From Actinorhabdospora filicis (lineage in GTDB: Bacteria > Actinomycetota > Actinomycetes > Mycobacteriales > Micromonosporaceae), in the NCBI RefSeq assembly GCF_030269765.1, contig NZ_BSTX01000004.1, positions 566,990-630,989 of the forward strand: a stretch of DNA of 64,000 nt. The letters run 5' to 3'. The notes below the pieces were generated by a model. That model was not told the DNA's origin. It saw only the letters and a program-made list of their open reading frames with translations, and did not search any database. Below, piece after piece: positions 55,011 through 63,203 of this stretch (within the stretch, counting starts at the first letter, position 1; every line of letters begins with the position of its first letter). The translations under genes and the position numbers were made by a program.

Positions 55011-56323
55011 GCGGCCTTCACCCACTTCGACCCGTTGGGGAAGGAGATGGCGGTCCGGCCCGGCTCGGCGAACACCAGGTGCGGGCGGGGCCGCCGCTCC
55101 AGCGAGACCACGACGTTGCGGCGGCGGGAGCGGTAGATCAGCGCGATGAGCCCGGCGGCCAGGGACAGCGCGCCACCGGCCCACAGGCCCGAGCGCGGGC
55201 CGAGGACCTCGGCGAGCCAGCCGACCAGGGGCGCGATGATCGGCGCGGAGCCGATGAAGACCATCACGTAGAGGGCCATGACGCGTCCCCGCATGGACGG
55301 TGAGACGCCCATCTGGACGCGCTGGTTGGCCGCCTGCGCGAAGAAGACCATCAGGAAGCCGGTGGGCACCAGCAGGATCACCGCGGTGACGAAGTTGGGG
55401 GAGAACCCGGCGATCATCTCCAGCGCGCCGAAGCCCATGGCCGCGCCCAGCAGCAGGTACACGCCCGGCCGCTTGCGGCGCTTGGTGCCGCCCAGGGCCC
55501 CGGCCAGCGCGCCGACGGCGAGGGCGGTGGTGAGCAGGCCGAAGGCGGCCGGCCCGACGCCGAACTCCGACTTGGCCAGCAGCGCCAGGGTGACCTGGAA
55601 GTTGAAGCCGAAGCCGCCGATGATGAGGATCAGCCCCAGCGGCAGCAGCAGGTCGGGGCGGCGGCGGACGTAGGCGAGGCCCTCGCGGACGGTGGCGTTC
55701 GTCTTGGCCTTGGGCGGGCGGTGCAGTTCGGCGGGGTTCATCATCGCCATGGTGATCACGGTGACGGCCAGGGTCACGGCGTTGATGGCGAAGATGGGGC
55801 CGACGTCGATGAGCGCGATCAGCACACCGGCGACGGCGGGCCCGACGATGCGCGCGGAGTTGAAGGTGGCGCCGTTGAGGGCGAGCGCGTTGGGCAGCAG
55901 CTCGGGTCCGACCAGCTCGGAGGCGAAGGCCTGGCGGGTCGGGATCTCCTGGGCCGAGACGACGCCGAGGACCAGTGAGAAGGCGTAGATCTGCCAGAGC
56001 TGGATGTTGCCGCTCATGATGAGCACGGCCAGGGTCGCGGTGAGCACGAACCAGATCGCGTTGCAGATCTGCAGGATGCGCCGCTTGTCGAAGCGGTCGG
56101 CGAGCTTGCCGGCGTAGAGGGCGAAGACGAGGGTGGGGGCGAGCTGGAAGGCGGTGACCAGGCCGAGCGCGGCGCCGGAGTTTCCGGACAGGTCCAGGGC
56201 GAGCCAGTCGAGGGCGATGAAGCGCATCCAGGTGCCGATGAGCGCGATCAGCTGGCCGATGAGGAAGAGGCGGAAGTTGCGGACCCGGAGTGATCGGAAC
56301 GTGTCTGCCAGCTGATGTCTCAT
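55007..56323 (-). CDS. MFS exporter (MFS_3/EntS-like)
   Basis: 438 residues and 12 predicted helices. Signatures: FRLFLIGQLIALIGTWMRFIALDWLALDL in helix 1, YAGKLADRFDKRRILQICNAIWF as the loop-2/3 motif, and IPTRQAFASELVGPELLPNALALNGATFNSARIVGPAVAGVL. These are characteristic of MFS_3 efflux proteins. The C-terminal tail after helix 12 is basic (YRSRRRNVVVSLERRPRPH). It may export a product linked to the quinone-reductase cluster, but it lies convergent to it and is probably separately regulated. Confidence 0.9.
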   Translation of the reverse strand: MRHQLADTFRSLRVRNFRLFLIGQLIALIGTWMRFIALDWLALDLSGNSGAALGLVTAFQLAPTLVFALYAGKLADRFDKRRILQICNAIWFVLTATLAVLIMSGNIQLWQIYAFSLVLGVVSAQEIPTRQAFASELVGPELLPNALALNGATFNSARIVGPAVAGVLIALIDVGPIFAINAVTLAVTVITMAMMNPAELHRPPKAKTNATVREGLAYVRRRPDLLLPLGLILIIGGFGFNFQVTLALLAKSEFGVGPAAFGLLTTALAVGALAGALGGTKRRKRPGVYLLLGAAMGFGALEMIAGFSPNFVTAVILLVPTGFLMVFFAQAANQRVQMGVSPSMRGRVMALYVMVFIGSAPIIAPLVGWLAEVLGPRSGLWAGGALSLAAGLIALIYRSRRRNVVVSLERRPRPHLVFAEPGRTAISFPNGSKWVKAA

Positions 56324-56498
56324 TGTGGGCTTTACGCCTCCCCAAGATTGCGAGTCTGACTCTTGAATCGGGCTTTAGAAGATTACCGCGCCTGCCTCCC
56401 TATCTCCAGATCTTTGTAGTGGGCATCACCGGATGGGGGTCCTTACACCTGGGCCAACCCGGCGCGGACGGTGGCGGGCCCGTGGCATCGTGGAGCGC

Positions 56499-57245
56499 AT
56501 GGAGTGGTCCCGTTACACCACCTGTCTGGCCGTGGACGCCGCCCGCCTGGGCGAGCTCATCGACGGCCAGATGGACCTGCCGCTGTCCTCCGTCCCCGGA
56601 TGGACCGCGGAAGACCTCGCGCACCATCTGGCCGAGACGTACGAGCACGCCGCCGCCGTCCTGCGGCTCGGCGCCGAACCCGACCCCTGGCCGCCCAACC
56701 GACCGCCCGTGTCACCGCTGACCCGCCTGCGCAGCGCCCTCGGCGACCTGCTCGCCGAGTTCACCGGCCGCGAGGCCGACGCCCCTGCCCACACGCCCTT
56801 CGAGGAGGACCGGACCGTCGGCTTCTGGGCCCGCCGCATCGGCGTGGAGACCGCCGTCCGCCGCGTCGACGCCGAACGCGCCGTGGGCGCCGAGGTCCAG
56901 CCCGTCCCCGAGGACGTCGCCCTCGGCGGCGTCGACGAGTTCCTGCACTTCCACTACGCCTGGACGGCCAACAACTCCGAGAACCACGCGCAGGCCACCG
57001 CCGACGGCTCCGGCCGCCCCGTGGTGATCCTCACCGGGGACCGCGAGTTCACCGTGCGCACCCTGCCCGGGCGCGTGACCGTCACCGACGGCGACACCGA
57101 GGACGCCGCCGCCCGCGTCTGGGGCGAGCCCTCGGCCGTCCTGCTGTGGCTGTGGGGCCGCGGCGACGCCTCCGCCTTCACCGTCGAAGGCGAGGAATCG
57201 GAGGTGACTCGTCTACACAGGACCTTCGCCTCCTTCGCGCGCTGA
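56499..57245 (+). CDS. Maleylpyruvate-isomerase-family, mycothiol-dependent enzyme
   Basis: 248 residues. The DinB-like MDMPI N-terminal domain shows LSSVPGWTAEDLAHHLAETYEHAA, where histidines form the metal site, and the C-terminal MDMPI_C region carries VRTLPGRVTVTDGD...ARVWGEPSAVLLWLWGR. Members use mycothiol or act as mycothiol S-transferases and are numerous in actinomycetes; the substrate is unknown. ATG 56499 is preceded by TGGAG only four bases upstream. Supports an actinobacterial host that makes mycothiol. Confidence 0.87.
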   Translation: MEWSRYTTCLAVDAARLGELIDGQMDLPLSSVPGWTAEDLAHHLAETYEHAAAVLRLGAEPDPWPPNRPPVSPLTRLRSALGDLLAEFTGREADAPAHTPFEEDRTVGFWARRIGVETAVRRVDAERAVGAEVQPVPEDVALGGVDEFLHFHYAWTANNSENHAQATADGSGRPVVILTGDREFTVRTLPGRVTVTDGDTEDAAARVWGEPSAVLLWLWGRGDASAFTVEGEESEVTRLHRTFASFAR

Positions 57246-57361
57246 CGCCCCGGCTCAATTGGTTTGCCGCCGGACGTAAGCTCGAAGCACACGTACTCGC
57301 CCGGAGGTGCTGACATGCAGCACACTCAAGCCCGAACAGCCCAGGGGGAGGTGGCCGCCGC

Positions 57362-57769
57362 GTGAACCTGTTGCGCGCCACCGTCGTCGTGCTGGCCCTG
57401 GTCACCCTGGCCAGCCTCCCGTGTGTGATCGCCTGGCTCGTCGTCAACGCCGACGAGATGACCGAACGCGCCGAAGCCGCCCGCCGCAAGCTGCCGCGCC
57501 TGCGTCAGCACCGGCCCATCGAGGACATCACGGCCGAACTGCGCCGCCTGTCCACCGCTCTGGACCGGGCCGGCTCGGTCGTCCGCCGCGAATCGGTCCT
57601 CACCATGCGCGACCGCGCCCTCCGCGAGGCCGCCCTCGCGCTCGGCGAGACCGAGCACCTCGGCGACCTCGACGGCCTCGACCTGGAGATCGAACGCGTC
57701 CGCGTCATCGGCGTCCTGCAACGCGCCGGGCTCCGCGTGGACGACACCGTCCGGCAGGAACACCCGTGA
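57362..57769 (+). CDS. Small membrane protein, unknown
   Basis: 135 residues from GTG 57362 with GGGGGAGG nine bases upstream. One N-terminal membrane helix (ATVVVLALVTLASLPCVIAWLVV) is followed by a charged, mostly helical cytoplasmic region (DEMTERAEAARRKLPRLRQH, LSTALDRAGSVVRRESVLTMRDRAL). No family is recognized. Its stop overlaps the thpR start as GTGA, so the two are co-translated and may work together. Confidence 0.65.
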   Translation: MNLLRATVVVLALVTLASLPCVIAWLVVNADEMTERAEAARRKLPRLRQHRPIEDITAELRRLSTALDRAGSVVRRESVLTMRDRALREAALALGETEHLGDLDGLDLEIERVRVIGVLQRAGLRVDDTVRQEHP

Positions 57770-58287
57770 CCGGGCGCCTGTTCGCCGCTCTCTATCCATC
57801 CGCCGCCGCGGTGACCGACCTGGAGCTGGTCACCGCGGCGCTTCCATCGCTCAAACGGCCCGCGCCCTCGCACCAGTGGCACGTGACCATCGCCTTCGTC
57901 GGCGTGGCCGGCGACCCCGCGCCCGTGCGGGCCGCGCTCGCCGAGGCCGGTGGGCGCACGCTGCGCCTGCGCGTCGCCGGTGGCGGCGCGTTCGGGCGCC
58001 CGGGCCGCGACTCGGTCCTGTGGGCCGGCCTGGAGGGCGACCTGGCGGGGCTGCACGCGCTGGGCGACGACGTCCGCGCCGCCCTCGACCGCCACGGCGT
58101 GGCCTATGACGAACGGCCCCTGCGCCCGCACCTGACCCTGGGCCGCGACGACCGCGACCTCGGCCCGGACCTGGCGCTGCTCGACGCCTACCGCGGGCCC
58201 TGGTGGGAGACCACCGAGCTGCTGCTGGTGGAGAGCTCCGGCGGCGAGTACCGCGTCCTGGACCGCTACCCGAGCCGCAGCTCGTAG
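57766..58287 (+). CDS. thpR: RNA 2',3'-cyclic phosphodiesterase (2H family)
   Basis: 173 residues. The two HxTx motifs of the 2H phosphoesterase/LigT family are intact: HVTIAFVG near residue 44 and HLTLGR near residue 124. The N-terminal RLFAALYPSAAAVTDLELV is typical of LigT/ThpR. The protein opens 2',3'-cyclic phosphates on RNA ends. GTG 57766 overlaps the preceding stop. Its end overlaps the convergent gene by 22 bp. Confidence 0.88.
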   Translation: MTGRLFAALYPSAAAVTDLELVTAALPSLKRPAPSHQWHVTIAFVGVAGDPAPVRAALAEAGGRTLRLRVAGGGAFGRPGRDSVLWAGLEGDLAGLHALGDDVRAALDRHGVAYDERPLRPHLTLGRDDRDLGPDLALLDAYRGPWWETTELLLVESSGGEYRVLDRYPSRSS

Positions 58288-59060
58288 TCCCAGGCCCGCG
58301 CGCCGATGGTGAGCCCGGCCAGTTCCAGCGCCCGGCGCACCGGCCCGTCCTCCTCCTCGAACTCGAAGACCGACAGCGCGGTGATCTTCGGGAAGACCCG
58401 CCCGAGATAGCCCACCAGCTCGGCGGTGAGCCCGGCCAGCACTTCGGCGTCGGCGCCCTCGATCGTCTCGGCGGCGTTGACGTAGGCGCGCTCGTCGCCC
58501 GGCTCGATCTCGATGCGCGCGCCCTCGGTCTCCACCCCGCCCCACGGCAGCGGACGCGCCTCGACCTCCGGCAGGCCCTCGGGCCGCCGGTAGGCGGCGA
58601 TGTCGGCGTGCCAGATCCGGCCGACCTCGGCGATCGCCTCCGCCTTCAGCGTCGCGGCCACCGCGCCGGCCGCGCAGGCGTCCTCGCCCGACCAGCGCAG
58701 CACCGCGAAACCCTCGTTCCGCATCTCCTCGGCCGCGTGCCGGAACATCGCCTCGAAGGCCGCGACCTCGTCGGCGGAGGACGGCACGTCGTCGTAGACG
58801 CCCGCGTTCAGGTGATGCGCCAGCCGCTCCACCGTCACCGGCTCGATCCACGCCGCCGACTCGTCATCGCGGAACACGCTCGCCCACGCCAGCAGCACGC
58901 CGTCGCGGCGCGCGACGACCGTCGCCAGGGGCTCCGGCTGGTCCTCGGGCAGCGCCTCGGGGGCGGGCTCGCCGACCCGGGTGTACACCTCGGCGGCCAG
59001 GTCGAGGCCCGCGTCGGGATCGTGGTCCCACGCGGTGGTGATGGGGGTGGTGGCGGTCAT
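58266..59060 (-). CDS. Hypothetical protein with tandem GNAT-like halves
   Basis: 264 residues. The two halves look alike in layout: strands and helices of an acetyltransferase-like fold, with LATVVARRDGVLLAWASVFRDDESAAWIEPVTV in the first half and GDERAYVNAAETIEGADAEVLAGL in the second. I do not see a clean acetyl-CoA loop (R/Q-x-x-G-x-G/A), so activity is doubtful. The start ATG 59060 has no clear ribosome-binding site. The gene ends inside thpR (22-bp convergent overlap). Fold call is tentative. Confidence 0.55.
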   Translation of the reverse strand: MTATTPITTAWDHDPDAGLDLAAEVYTRVGEPAPEALPEDQPEPLATVVARRDGVLLAWASVFRDDESAAWIEPVTVERLAHHLNAGVYDDVPSSADEVAAFEAMFRHAAEEMRNEGFAVLRWSGEDACAAGAVAATLKAEAIAEVGRIWHADIAAYRRPEGLPEVEARPLPWGGVETEGARIEIEPGDERAYVNAAETIEGADAEVLAGLTAELVGYLGRVFPKITALSVFEFEEEDGPVRRALELAGLTIGARAWDYELRLG

Positions 59061-59130
59061 AGGTCAATGGTGGAGCGTGCGCCCGGCGGGCGGAGGGGTT
59101 TCGGCGAACGCGCGGGGTGAGTCCGGGCAC

Positions 59131-59162
59131 GAAAAAGGCGCCCGCCACCCCAGCGAGCGCCT
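59131..59162 (-). terminator. Intrinsic terminator of serC
   Basis: On the minus strand a stem AGGCGC ... GCGCCT, extended by CGC/GCG across one mismatch, is followed by five T residues (GAAAAA at 59131-59136 on the plus strand). It starts 17 nt after the serC stop. Confidence 0.8.
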
Positions 59163-59178
59163 CCCCAGGTGCGCGGCC

Positions 59179-60291
59179 CTACATCCGCTCCACCACGTGA
59201 TCGATCGACTCGGTCAGCTTCACCACGTCGGCGGCGTCCACCGTCGGGTACAGCGCCACGCGCAGCTGGTTGCGGCCCAGCTTGCGGTACGGCTCGGTGT
59301 CCACGATGCCGTTGGCGCGCAGGACCTTGGCCAGCGCGGCGGCGTCGATCGCGTCATCGAAGTCGATGGTCGCCACGACCGCCGAGCGCAGGCCCGGGTC
59401 GGTGACGTACGGGGTCGCGAAGGAGGACTTCTCGGCCCAGTTGTAGATCGCCTCGGCCGAGGCGGCGCTGCGGCCGACGGCGAAGTCGAGGCCGCCGTTG
59501 GCGTTGAACCAGTCGGCCTGCTCGGCGGCCAGGAAGATCGTGGCCAGCGCGGGCGTGTTGTACGTCTGGTTCTTCAGCGAGTTGTCCACCGCGGTGGCCA
59601 GGTCCAGGAAGTCCGGGATCCACCGGCCGCCCGCCTTGATCTCGGCGACCCGCTCCAGCGCGGCCGGGGAGAACAGGCCGATCCACAGGCCGCCGTCGGA
59701 GCCGAAGCCCTTCTGCGGCGCGAAGTAGTAGACGTCGGTCTGCGCCAGGTCCACCGGGAGACCGGCGGCGGCCGAGGTCGCGTCGTGGACGGTGAGGGCG
59801 CCCTCGTGCTCCACGCGGGTCACCGGGACGGCGACACCCGTCGAGGTCTCGTTGTGGGGAACGCCGTAGAGGTCGACGCCCTCCTCGCGCACGAGGTAGG
59901 CGGCGCCACCGGGCTCTCCCTTGTGGACGGTCGGCTCGGCCAGGAACGGCGCCTTCTTGATCGCCGAGGCGAACTTCGCGCCGAACTCGCCGAAGGTGGC
60001 CAGCTGCGCCTTGTCGCGCACGAGGGAGAACGTCATCGCGTCCCACAGCGCCGTCGTGCCGCCGTTGCCGAGGATGACCTCGTAGCCCTCGGGCGCGGAG
60101 AACAGCTGCGCGAGTCCCTCGCGCAGGCGCCCGACCTCGTTCTTGACCGTCGCCTGGCGGTGCGAGGTGCCCAGGAAGGACACCGCCTTCTCGGCCAGGC
60201 GCGCCACCGCTTCCGGGCGGACCTTGGACGGACCCGAACCGAACCGGCCGTCTGCGGGCTTCAGCTCATCGGGGATGCGGATATCGGCCAC
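59179..60291 (-). CDS. serC: Phosphoserine transaminase
   Basis: 370 residues from GTG 60291 with AGAGGAG upstream. An actinobacterial SerC: RFGSGPSKVRPEAVARL at the N terminus, GNGGTTALWDAM for phosphate/PLP contact, VHDATSAAAGLPVDL, and the PLP lysine in FAPQKGFGSDGG. It converts 3-phosphohydroxypyruvate and glutamate into phosphoserine in serine biosynthesis (and likely the analogous step of pyridoxine synthesis). It stands alone and ends in a T-rich terminator. No riboswitch is visible upstream. Confidence 0.96.
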   Translation of the reverse strand: MADIRIPDELKPADGRFGSGPSKVRPEAVARLAEKAVSFLGTSHRQATVKNEVGRLREGLAQLFSAPEGYEVILGNGGTTALWDAMTFSLVRDKAQLATFGEFGAKFASAIKKAPFLAEPTVHKGEPGGAAYLVREEGVDLYGVPHNETSTGVAVPVTRVEHEGALTVHDATSAAAGLPVDLAQTDVYYFAPQKGFGSDGGLWIGLFSPAALERVAEIKAGGRWIPDFLDLATAVDNSLKNQTYNTPALATIFLAAEQADWFNANGGLDFAVGRSAASAEAIYNWAEKSSFATPYVTDPGLRSAVVATIDFDDAIDAAALAKVLRANGIVDTEPYRKLGRNQLRVALYPTVDAADVVKLTESIDHVVERM

Positions 60292-60371
60292 CGCGGGCTC
60301 CTCTCAACAACGGGCTTGAGCTTTCGAGGGGCTCGGCGGCGCTGCCGACCGCCCCAGCATCGCATACGTCC

Positions 60372-60872
60372 TCAGGACGCCCAGTCCACGGGTGTCGTGG
60401 TGCCCGAGGCCCAGTCCTCGCGCAGGACGGCGTAGGTGATGGCGTCGTGCCAGGTCCCGGCGGCCGGCCAGGCGCGCCGGTGGTGGCCCTCCTTGACGTA
60501 GCCGCAGCGGGTGAAGACCGCGCGCATCGCCGTGTTGTCGAGGCGGGTGACGCCCTCGACGCGACGCAGGCCGGGGAACCCGGCGAAGGCGTAGGACGTG
60601 GCGAAGCGCAGGGCCGCCGGGCCCAGTCCGCGCCCGCGGTGGGCCGCGGCGATCCGCAGGTCCACCACGGCGGTGGGATCGCCCAGGTCCACCAGGCGGA
60701 TCACGCCCAGCGCGCCGCCGATCCAGAAGGCCCGGACCCCGTCGCCGTGGAAGCCGCCGGTCATGCCGCGCGCGGCCTCGGCGTCCACGCCCGGGCGGCC
60801 GTGGAAGGGCCAGGACGAGCCGGTCAGCAGTGCGGCGAGCGCGTCGGCGTCGGCGGGTGTGTAGAGGCGCAT
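60372..60872 (-). CDS. GNAT-family N-acetyltransferase
   Basis: 166 residues: RLYTPADADALAALLTGSSWPFHG at the start, LGVIRLVDLGDPTAVVDLRIAAAHRGRGLGPAALRFATSYAF with the CoA loop RGRGLGPA, and VEGVTRLDNTAMRAVFTRCGYVKEG. The RimJ/RimL-like subgroup is suggested by the last motif. It is upstream of serC on the same strand with an 80-nt gap, so co-transcription is possible but unproven. There is no clear ribosome-binding site before ATG 60872. Confidence 0.87.
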   Translation of the reverse strand: MRLYTPADADALAALLTGSSWPFHGRPGVDAEAARGMTGGFHGDGVRAFWIGGALGVIRLVDLGDPTAVVDLRIAAAHRGRGLGPAALRFATSYAFAGFPGLRRVEGVTRLDNTAMRAVFTRCGYVKEGHHRRAWPAAGTWHDAITYAVLREDWASGTTTPVDWAS

Positions 60873-60885
60873 CGCGGCAGGCTAA

Positions 60886-60919
60886 CGAAAAAGCGCACCC
60901 GGCCGGGTGCGCTTTTTCG
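60886..60919. terminator. 34-bp perfect palindromic bidirectional terminator
   Basis: CGAAAAAGCGCACCCGG is followed by its exact complement, giving a 17-bp arm palindrome with A tract and T tract at its ends. Either strand yields a GC-rich hairpin followed by TTTTTCG. It ends the lipoprotein gene on the left-going strand. Confidence 0.9.
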
Positions 60920-60933
60920 TGCGGTTGTGGCGG

Positions 60934-61704
60934 CTAGAAGCCGAAGCCCTCCTGGACCTGGTCCTTCGGCGGGGCCTGCACCGACACCGGCGTGCCGTAG
61001 TCGGTGACCGTCATCACCATGGTCCGGTCGGAGCCGTCGGGCATGATGCCCTTCATCGTCATCTCCAGCTTGGCGATGCGGCCCTGGTCGTCCAGGACGA
61101 GGGTGAACGGGACGGCGCCCATCTTCCCGGCGGCGTCCTTGGCGGCCTTCTCCTGCTCGGAGCCCATGGACGACAGGTCCATCTTGCTCAGGTCGAGGGT
61201 GCCCTTGTAGGTGTGGGCGTCGATCTGCTCGACGTCGCCGACCTGCTTGAGGAACTCGGCGGGGTCCATCTGCTTCTGATCCCAGGCCTTGCCCAGGTCT
61301 GCGTCGGTGGAGTCGAAGTGCATCCACTTGTCGGAGGCCATGAAGCCGCCGGTCATCTTCATGTACATGTCGTCACCGAGCATGATCATCTCGGTGTTCA
61401 TGCTGAAGCCCTCGGCGGTGACCTTCATGGTGGCGTGCGCCGCCTTGGCCACCGGGTCGACCTGCGCGGTCATCTCGACCTCGGGCGCCATGGTCATGCT
61501 GAAGGAGTAGGACTCCTGCTTGACCTTCTCGGCGGCCACGGCGATCGCGGCCTTCGGGTCGGCCTTGACGGCCGGCTGCTCGGCGGAGGTGTTCTTGCCC
61601 CCACCGTCGATCTGGGCGTTCTTGCCGCACGCCGCCGCGCCGAGCGCGATGAGCGCGGCGAGGGTGACGGTGGAGGCGATCCTGGCGGCCTTGGTGATCC
61701 TCAT
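60934..61704 (-). CDS. LppX/LprAFG-type lipoprotein
   Basis: 256 residues. A lipoprotein signal ends in GAAAC (Cys26). The mature region has the pattern of the LppX_LprAFG family: AAEKVKQESYSFSMTMAPEVEMTAQVDP, MIMLGDDMYMKMTGGFMASDKWMHFD, and a last segment LVLDDQGRIAKLEMTMKG...VTVTDYGTPVSVQAPP. In mycobacteria these half-barrel proteins carry acylated lipids across the periplasm. A paralog lies 130 nt upstream. The methionine-rich strands are unusual and may bind metal or lipid. Probable lipid carrier or sensor (inference). Confidence 0.85.
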   Translation of the reverse strand: MRITKAARIASTVTLAALIALGAAACGKNAQIDGGGKNTSAEQPAVKADPKAAIAVAAEKVKQESYSFSMTMAPEVEMTAQVDPVAKAAHATMKVTAEGFSMNTEMIMLGDDMYMKMTGGFMASDKWMHFDSTDADLGKAWDQKQMDPAEFLKQVGDVEQIDAHTYKGTLDLSKMDLSSMGSEQEKAAKDAAGKMGAVPFTLVLDDQGRIAKLEMTMKGIMPDGSDRTMVMTVTDYGTPVSVQAPPKDQVQEGFGF

Positions 61705-61750
61705 GATGGATGTGTCTCCCGGTCGCGGTGGGGTTCTGCCTTCGAGGGTA

Positions 61751-61780
61751 CGGGGCCCGGACCGGCCGGTCCGGGCCCCG
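61751..61780. terminator. 30-bp perfect palindrome between lipoprotein genes
   Basis: CGGGGCCCGGACCGG and its exact complement, with no loop, lie 50 nt after the upstream lipoprotein gene's stop and 47 nt before the next start. It is likely a terminator or attenuator that separates the expression of the two paralogs. Confidence 0.65.
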
Positions 61781-61830
61781 TGCGCCCGCTCGGCACGTTC
61801 TGGTGAGAACGGCCCGCGGGCGAGTGGGCG

Positions 61831-62571
61831 TCAGGCGCCCATGGAGTTGGTGTCGACGACGTCCTTCGGGTCCGGCTTCTCGGCCGTGACGGGCTTGTCG
61901 TAGCCGGTGACGGTCATCTTGTAGTTGTCGTCGGCCTTGGTGCCGGTGGACTCCATGGCCGAGATGCGGCCGTCGGCGCCGACGGTGGCGGTCACCGTCG
62001 TCTTGTCCTTGGTGCCGGTGCCCTTCTCGCCCTTGAGCTTGCCGAACAGGCCGCTGGCGCCCGCGCCGGCCTCGGTCAGCTTGAACTGGCCGGCCGCCAG
62101 CCGCTCCACCTTGGTGGTGTCGCTGATGAGCTGGGTGTCGTCGAAGACCTTCTCCTCGAACACGTCCCCGAACTCCGAGGACGAGGTCTTCATCCACTTG
62201 CCCTTCATCATCTGGGCCATCTCGCCGCTGTTCAGCTTGATGTAGGCGTCCTCGCCGAAGATGCGGATCTCCATGTCCTGGTCTTCGCCGTCGATCTTGC
62301 CCTTCAGCTTCATCACCGCGACCTTGGCGGTGGAGTCGATGGACATGCTCACCGTCAGGTCGCCCGAGGTGCCCTCGACCGACATCGACTTGGCCTCGCC
62401 GGACTTCTTCAGCGCGGCCTGGAGCTCGGCCTTCGGGTCGCCCTTCTGCTCGGCGGCGTTGTTCGAGGACGACGACGCGTTGTCGGTGGGCTTGTCCTTG
62501 GTGCCGCACGCGGCACCGAACAGGGCGACACCGGCCAGGGCGGCGACGGCGACGATGGACTTCAGCTTCAT
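61831..62571 (-). CDS. LppX/LprAFG-type lipoprotein (paralog)
   Basis: 246 residues. Lipobox G19-A-A-C22, then a Ser/Asn-rich linker and the family core: LQAALKKSGEAKSMSVEGTSGDLTVSMSIDSTAKVAVMKLKG, RIFGEDAYIKLNSGEMAQMMKGKWMKTSSSEF, and VGADGRISAMESTG...VTVTGYDKPVTAEKPDP. AAAGG lies before ATG 62571. It precedes the other LppX-like gene on the same strand, and the shared architecture shows that they are tandem duplicates. Extracytoplasmic membrane-anchored carrier of lipid or hydrophobic ligand is the best guess. Confidence 0.85.
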   Translation of the reverse strand: MKLKSIVAVAALAGVALFGAACGTKDKPTDNASSSSNNAAEQKGDPKAELQAALKKSGEAKSMSVEGTSGDLTVSMSIDSTAKVAVMKLKGKIDGEDQDMEIRIFGEDAYIKLNSGEMAQMMKGKWMKTSSSEFGDVFEEKVFDDTQLISDTTKVERLAAGQFKLTEAGAGASGLFGKLKGEKGTGTKDKTTVTATVGADGRISAMESTGTKADDNYKMTVTGYDKPVTAEKPDPKDVVDTNSMGA

Positions 62572-62668
62572 GGTGAGACCTTTCACGTGCGGTGGAAATA
62601 CCGGAAGGGTGGCGAAGACCGGAGACGCGCGTTTCGGGCGCAGTGGTGGCCCGAAACGGCCCGCCCGG

Positions 62669-62989
62669 CTACGCCGGTGGTTCGACGAACTCGCGCGCGG
62701 GCGCGTCGGAGGGGACCGCCGCGACGGCGTCGGGACGGTCATGGCCGAGGTCGGGGGACGCCGGGAGACCGGCGAGAGGCAGGGCGGGCGGCAGGTCCCG
62801 AGTGGCCGGGCCGCCGTCGCCGTGGAAGCCGCCGGTGTCGCACTCGGCGACGTCGGCGGGACCGGATTCGTCGGAGGCGACGACCGGCTCGGCGGAGGCG
62901 GGATCCGGCGCGCCGGCCACCGCGTCCACGGTCGCGGCGAAGGCCGCGAGCACCGCGAACACGGCGAGCACGATGGACCGGAACTTCAC
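62669..62989 (-). CDS. Small exported protein, unknown
   Basis: 106 residues from GTG 62989, nine bases after AGGAG. The N terminus KFRSIVLAVFAVLAAFAATVDAVAG is a signal peptide or single anchor. The rest is acidic, Pro/Ala rich and unstructured with one cysteine (VAECDTGGFHGDG), ending REFVEPPA. It precedes the LppX-like genes by about 100 nt on the same strand and could be part of the same cell-envelope unit. No family recognized. Confidence 0.6.
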   Translation of the reverse strand: MKFRSIVLAVFAVLAAFAATVDAVAGAPDPASAEPVVASDESGPADVAECDTGGFHGDGGPATRDLPPALPLAGLPASPDLGHDRPDAVAAVPSDAPAREFVEPPA

Positions 62990-63153
62990 GAGCGCTGCTC
63001 CTGCGAATGTCGGGCGACGCCGCTGGGCGGGCGGCGGAGACGGTTTCCGGGCTGATGAAACCGTCCATTCACGGTAACTCACACGCGCACGCCTAAGCCG
63101 CCCGTTTCACCTGGGGCAATGTGCGTCACAGCGGTCACCGGGCGAAACATGCG

Positions 63154-63182
63154 AAAGGCCCCGTGCGAAGCACGGGGCCTTT
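63154..63182 (-). terminator. Intrinsic terminator of the citrate synthase gene
   Basis: A perfect 13-bp stem AAAGGCCCCGTGC / GCACGGGGCCTTT with a GAA loop. It sits 22 nt beyond the end of the minus-strand gene and gives a T tract on either strand. Confidence 0.85.
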
Positions 63183-63203
63183 GTGGAGAATATGCCGATC
63201 CGC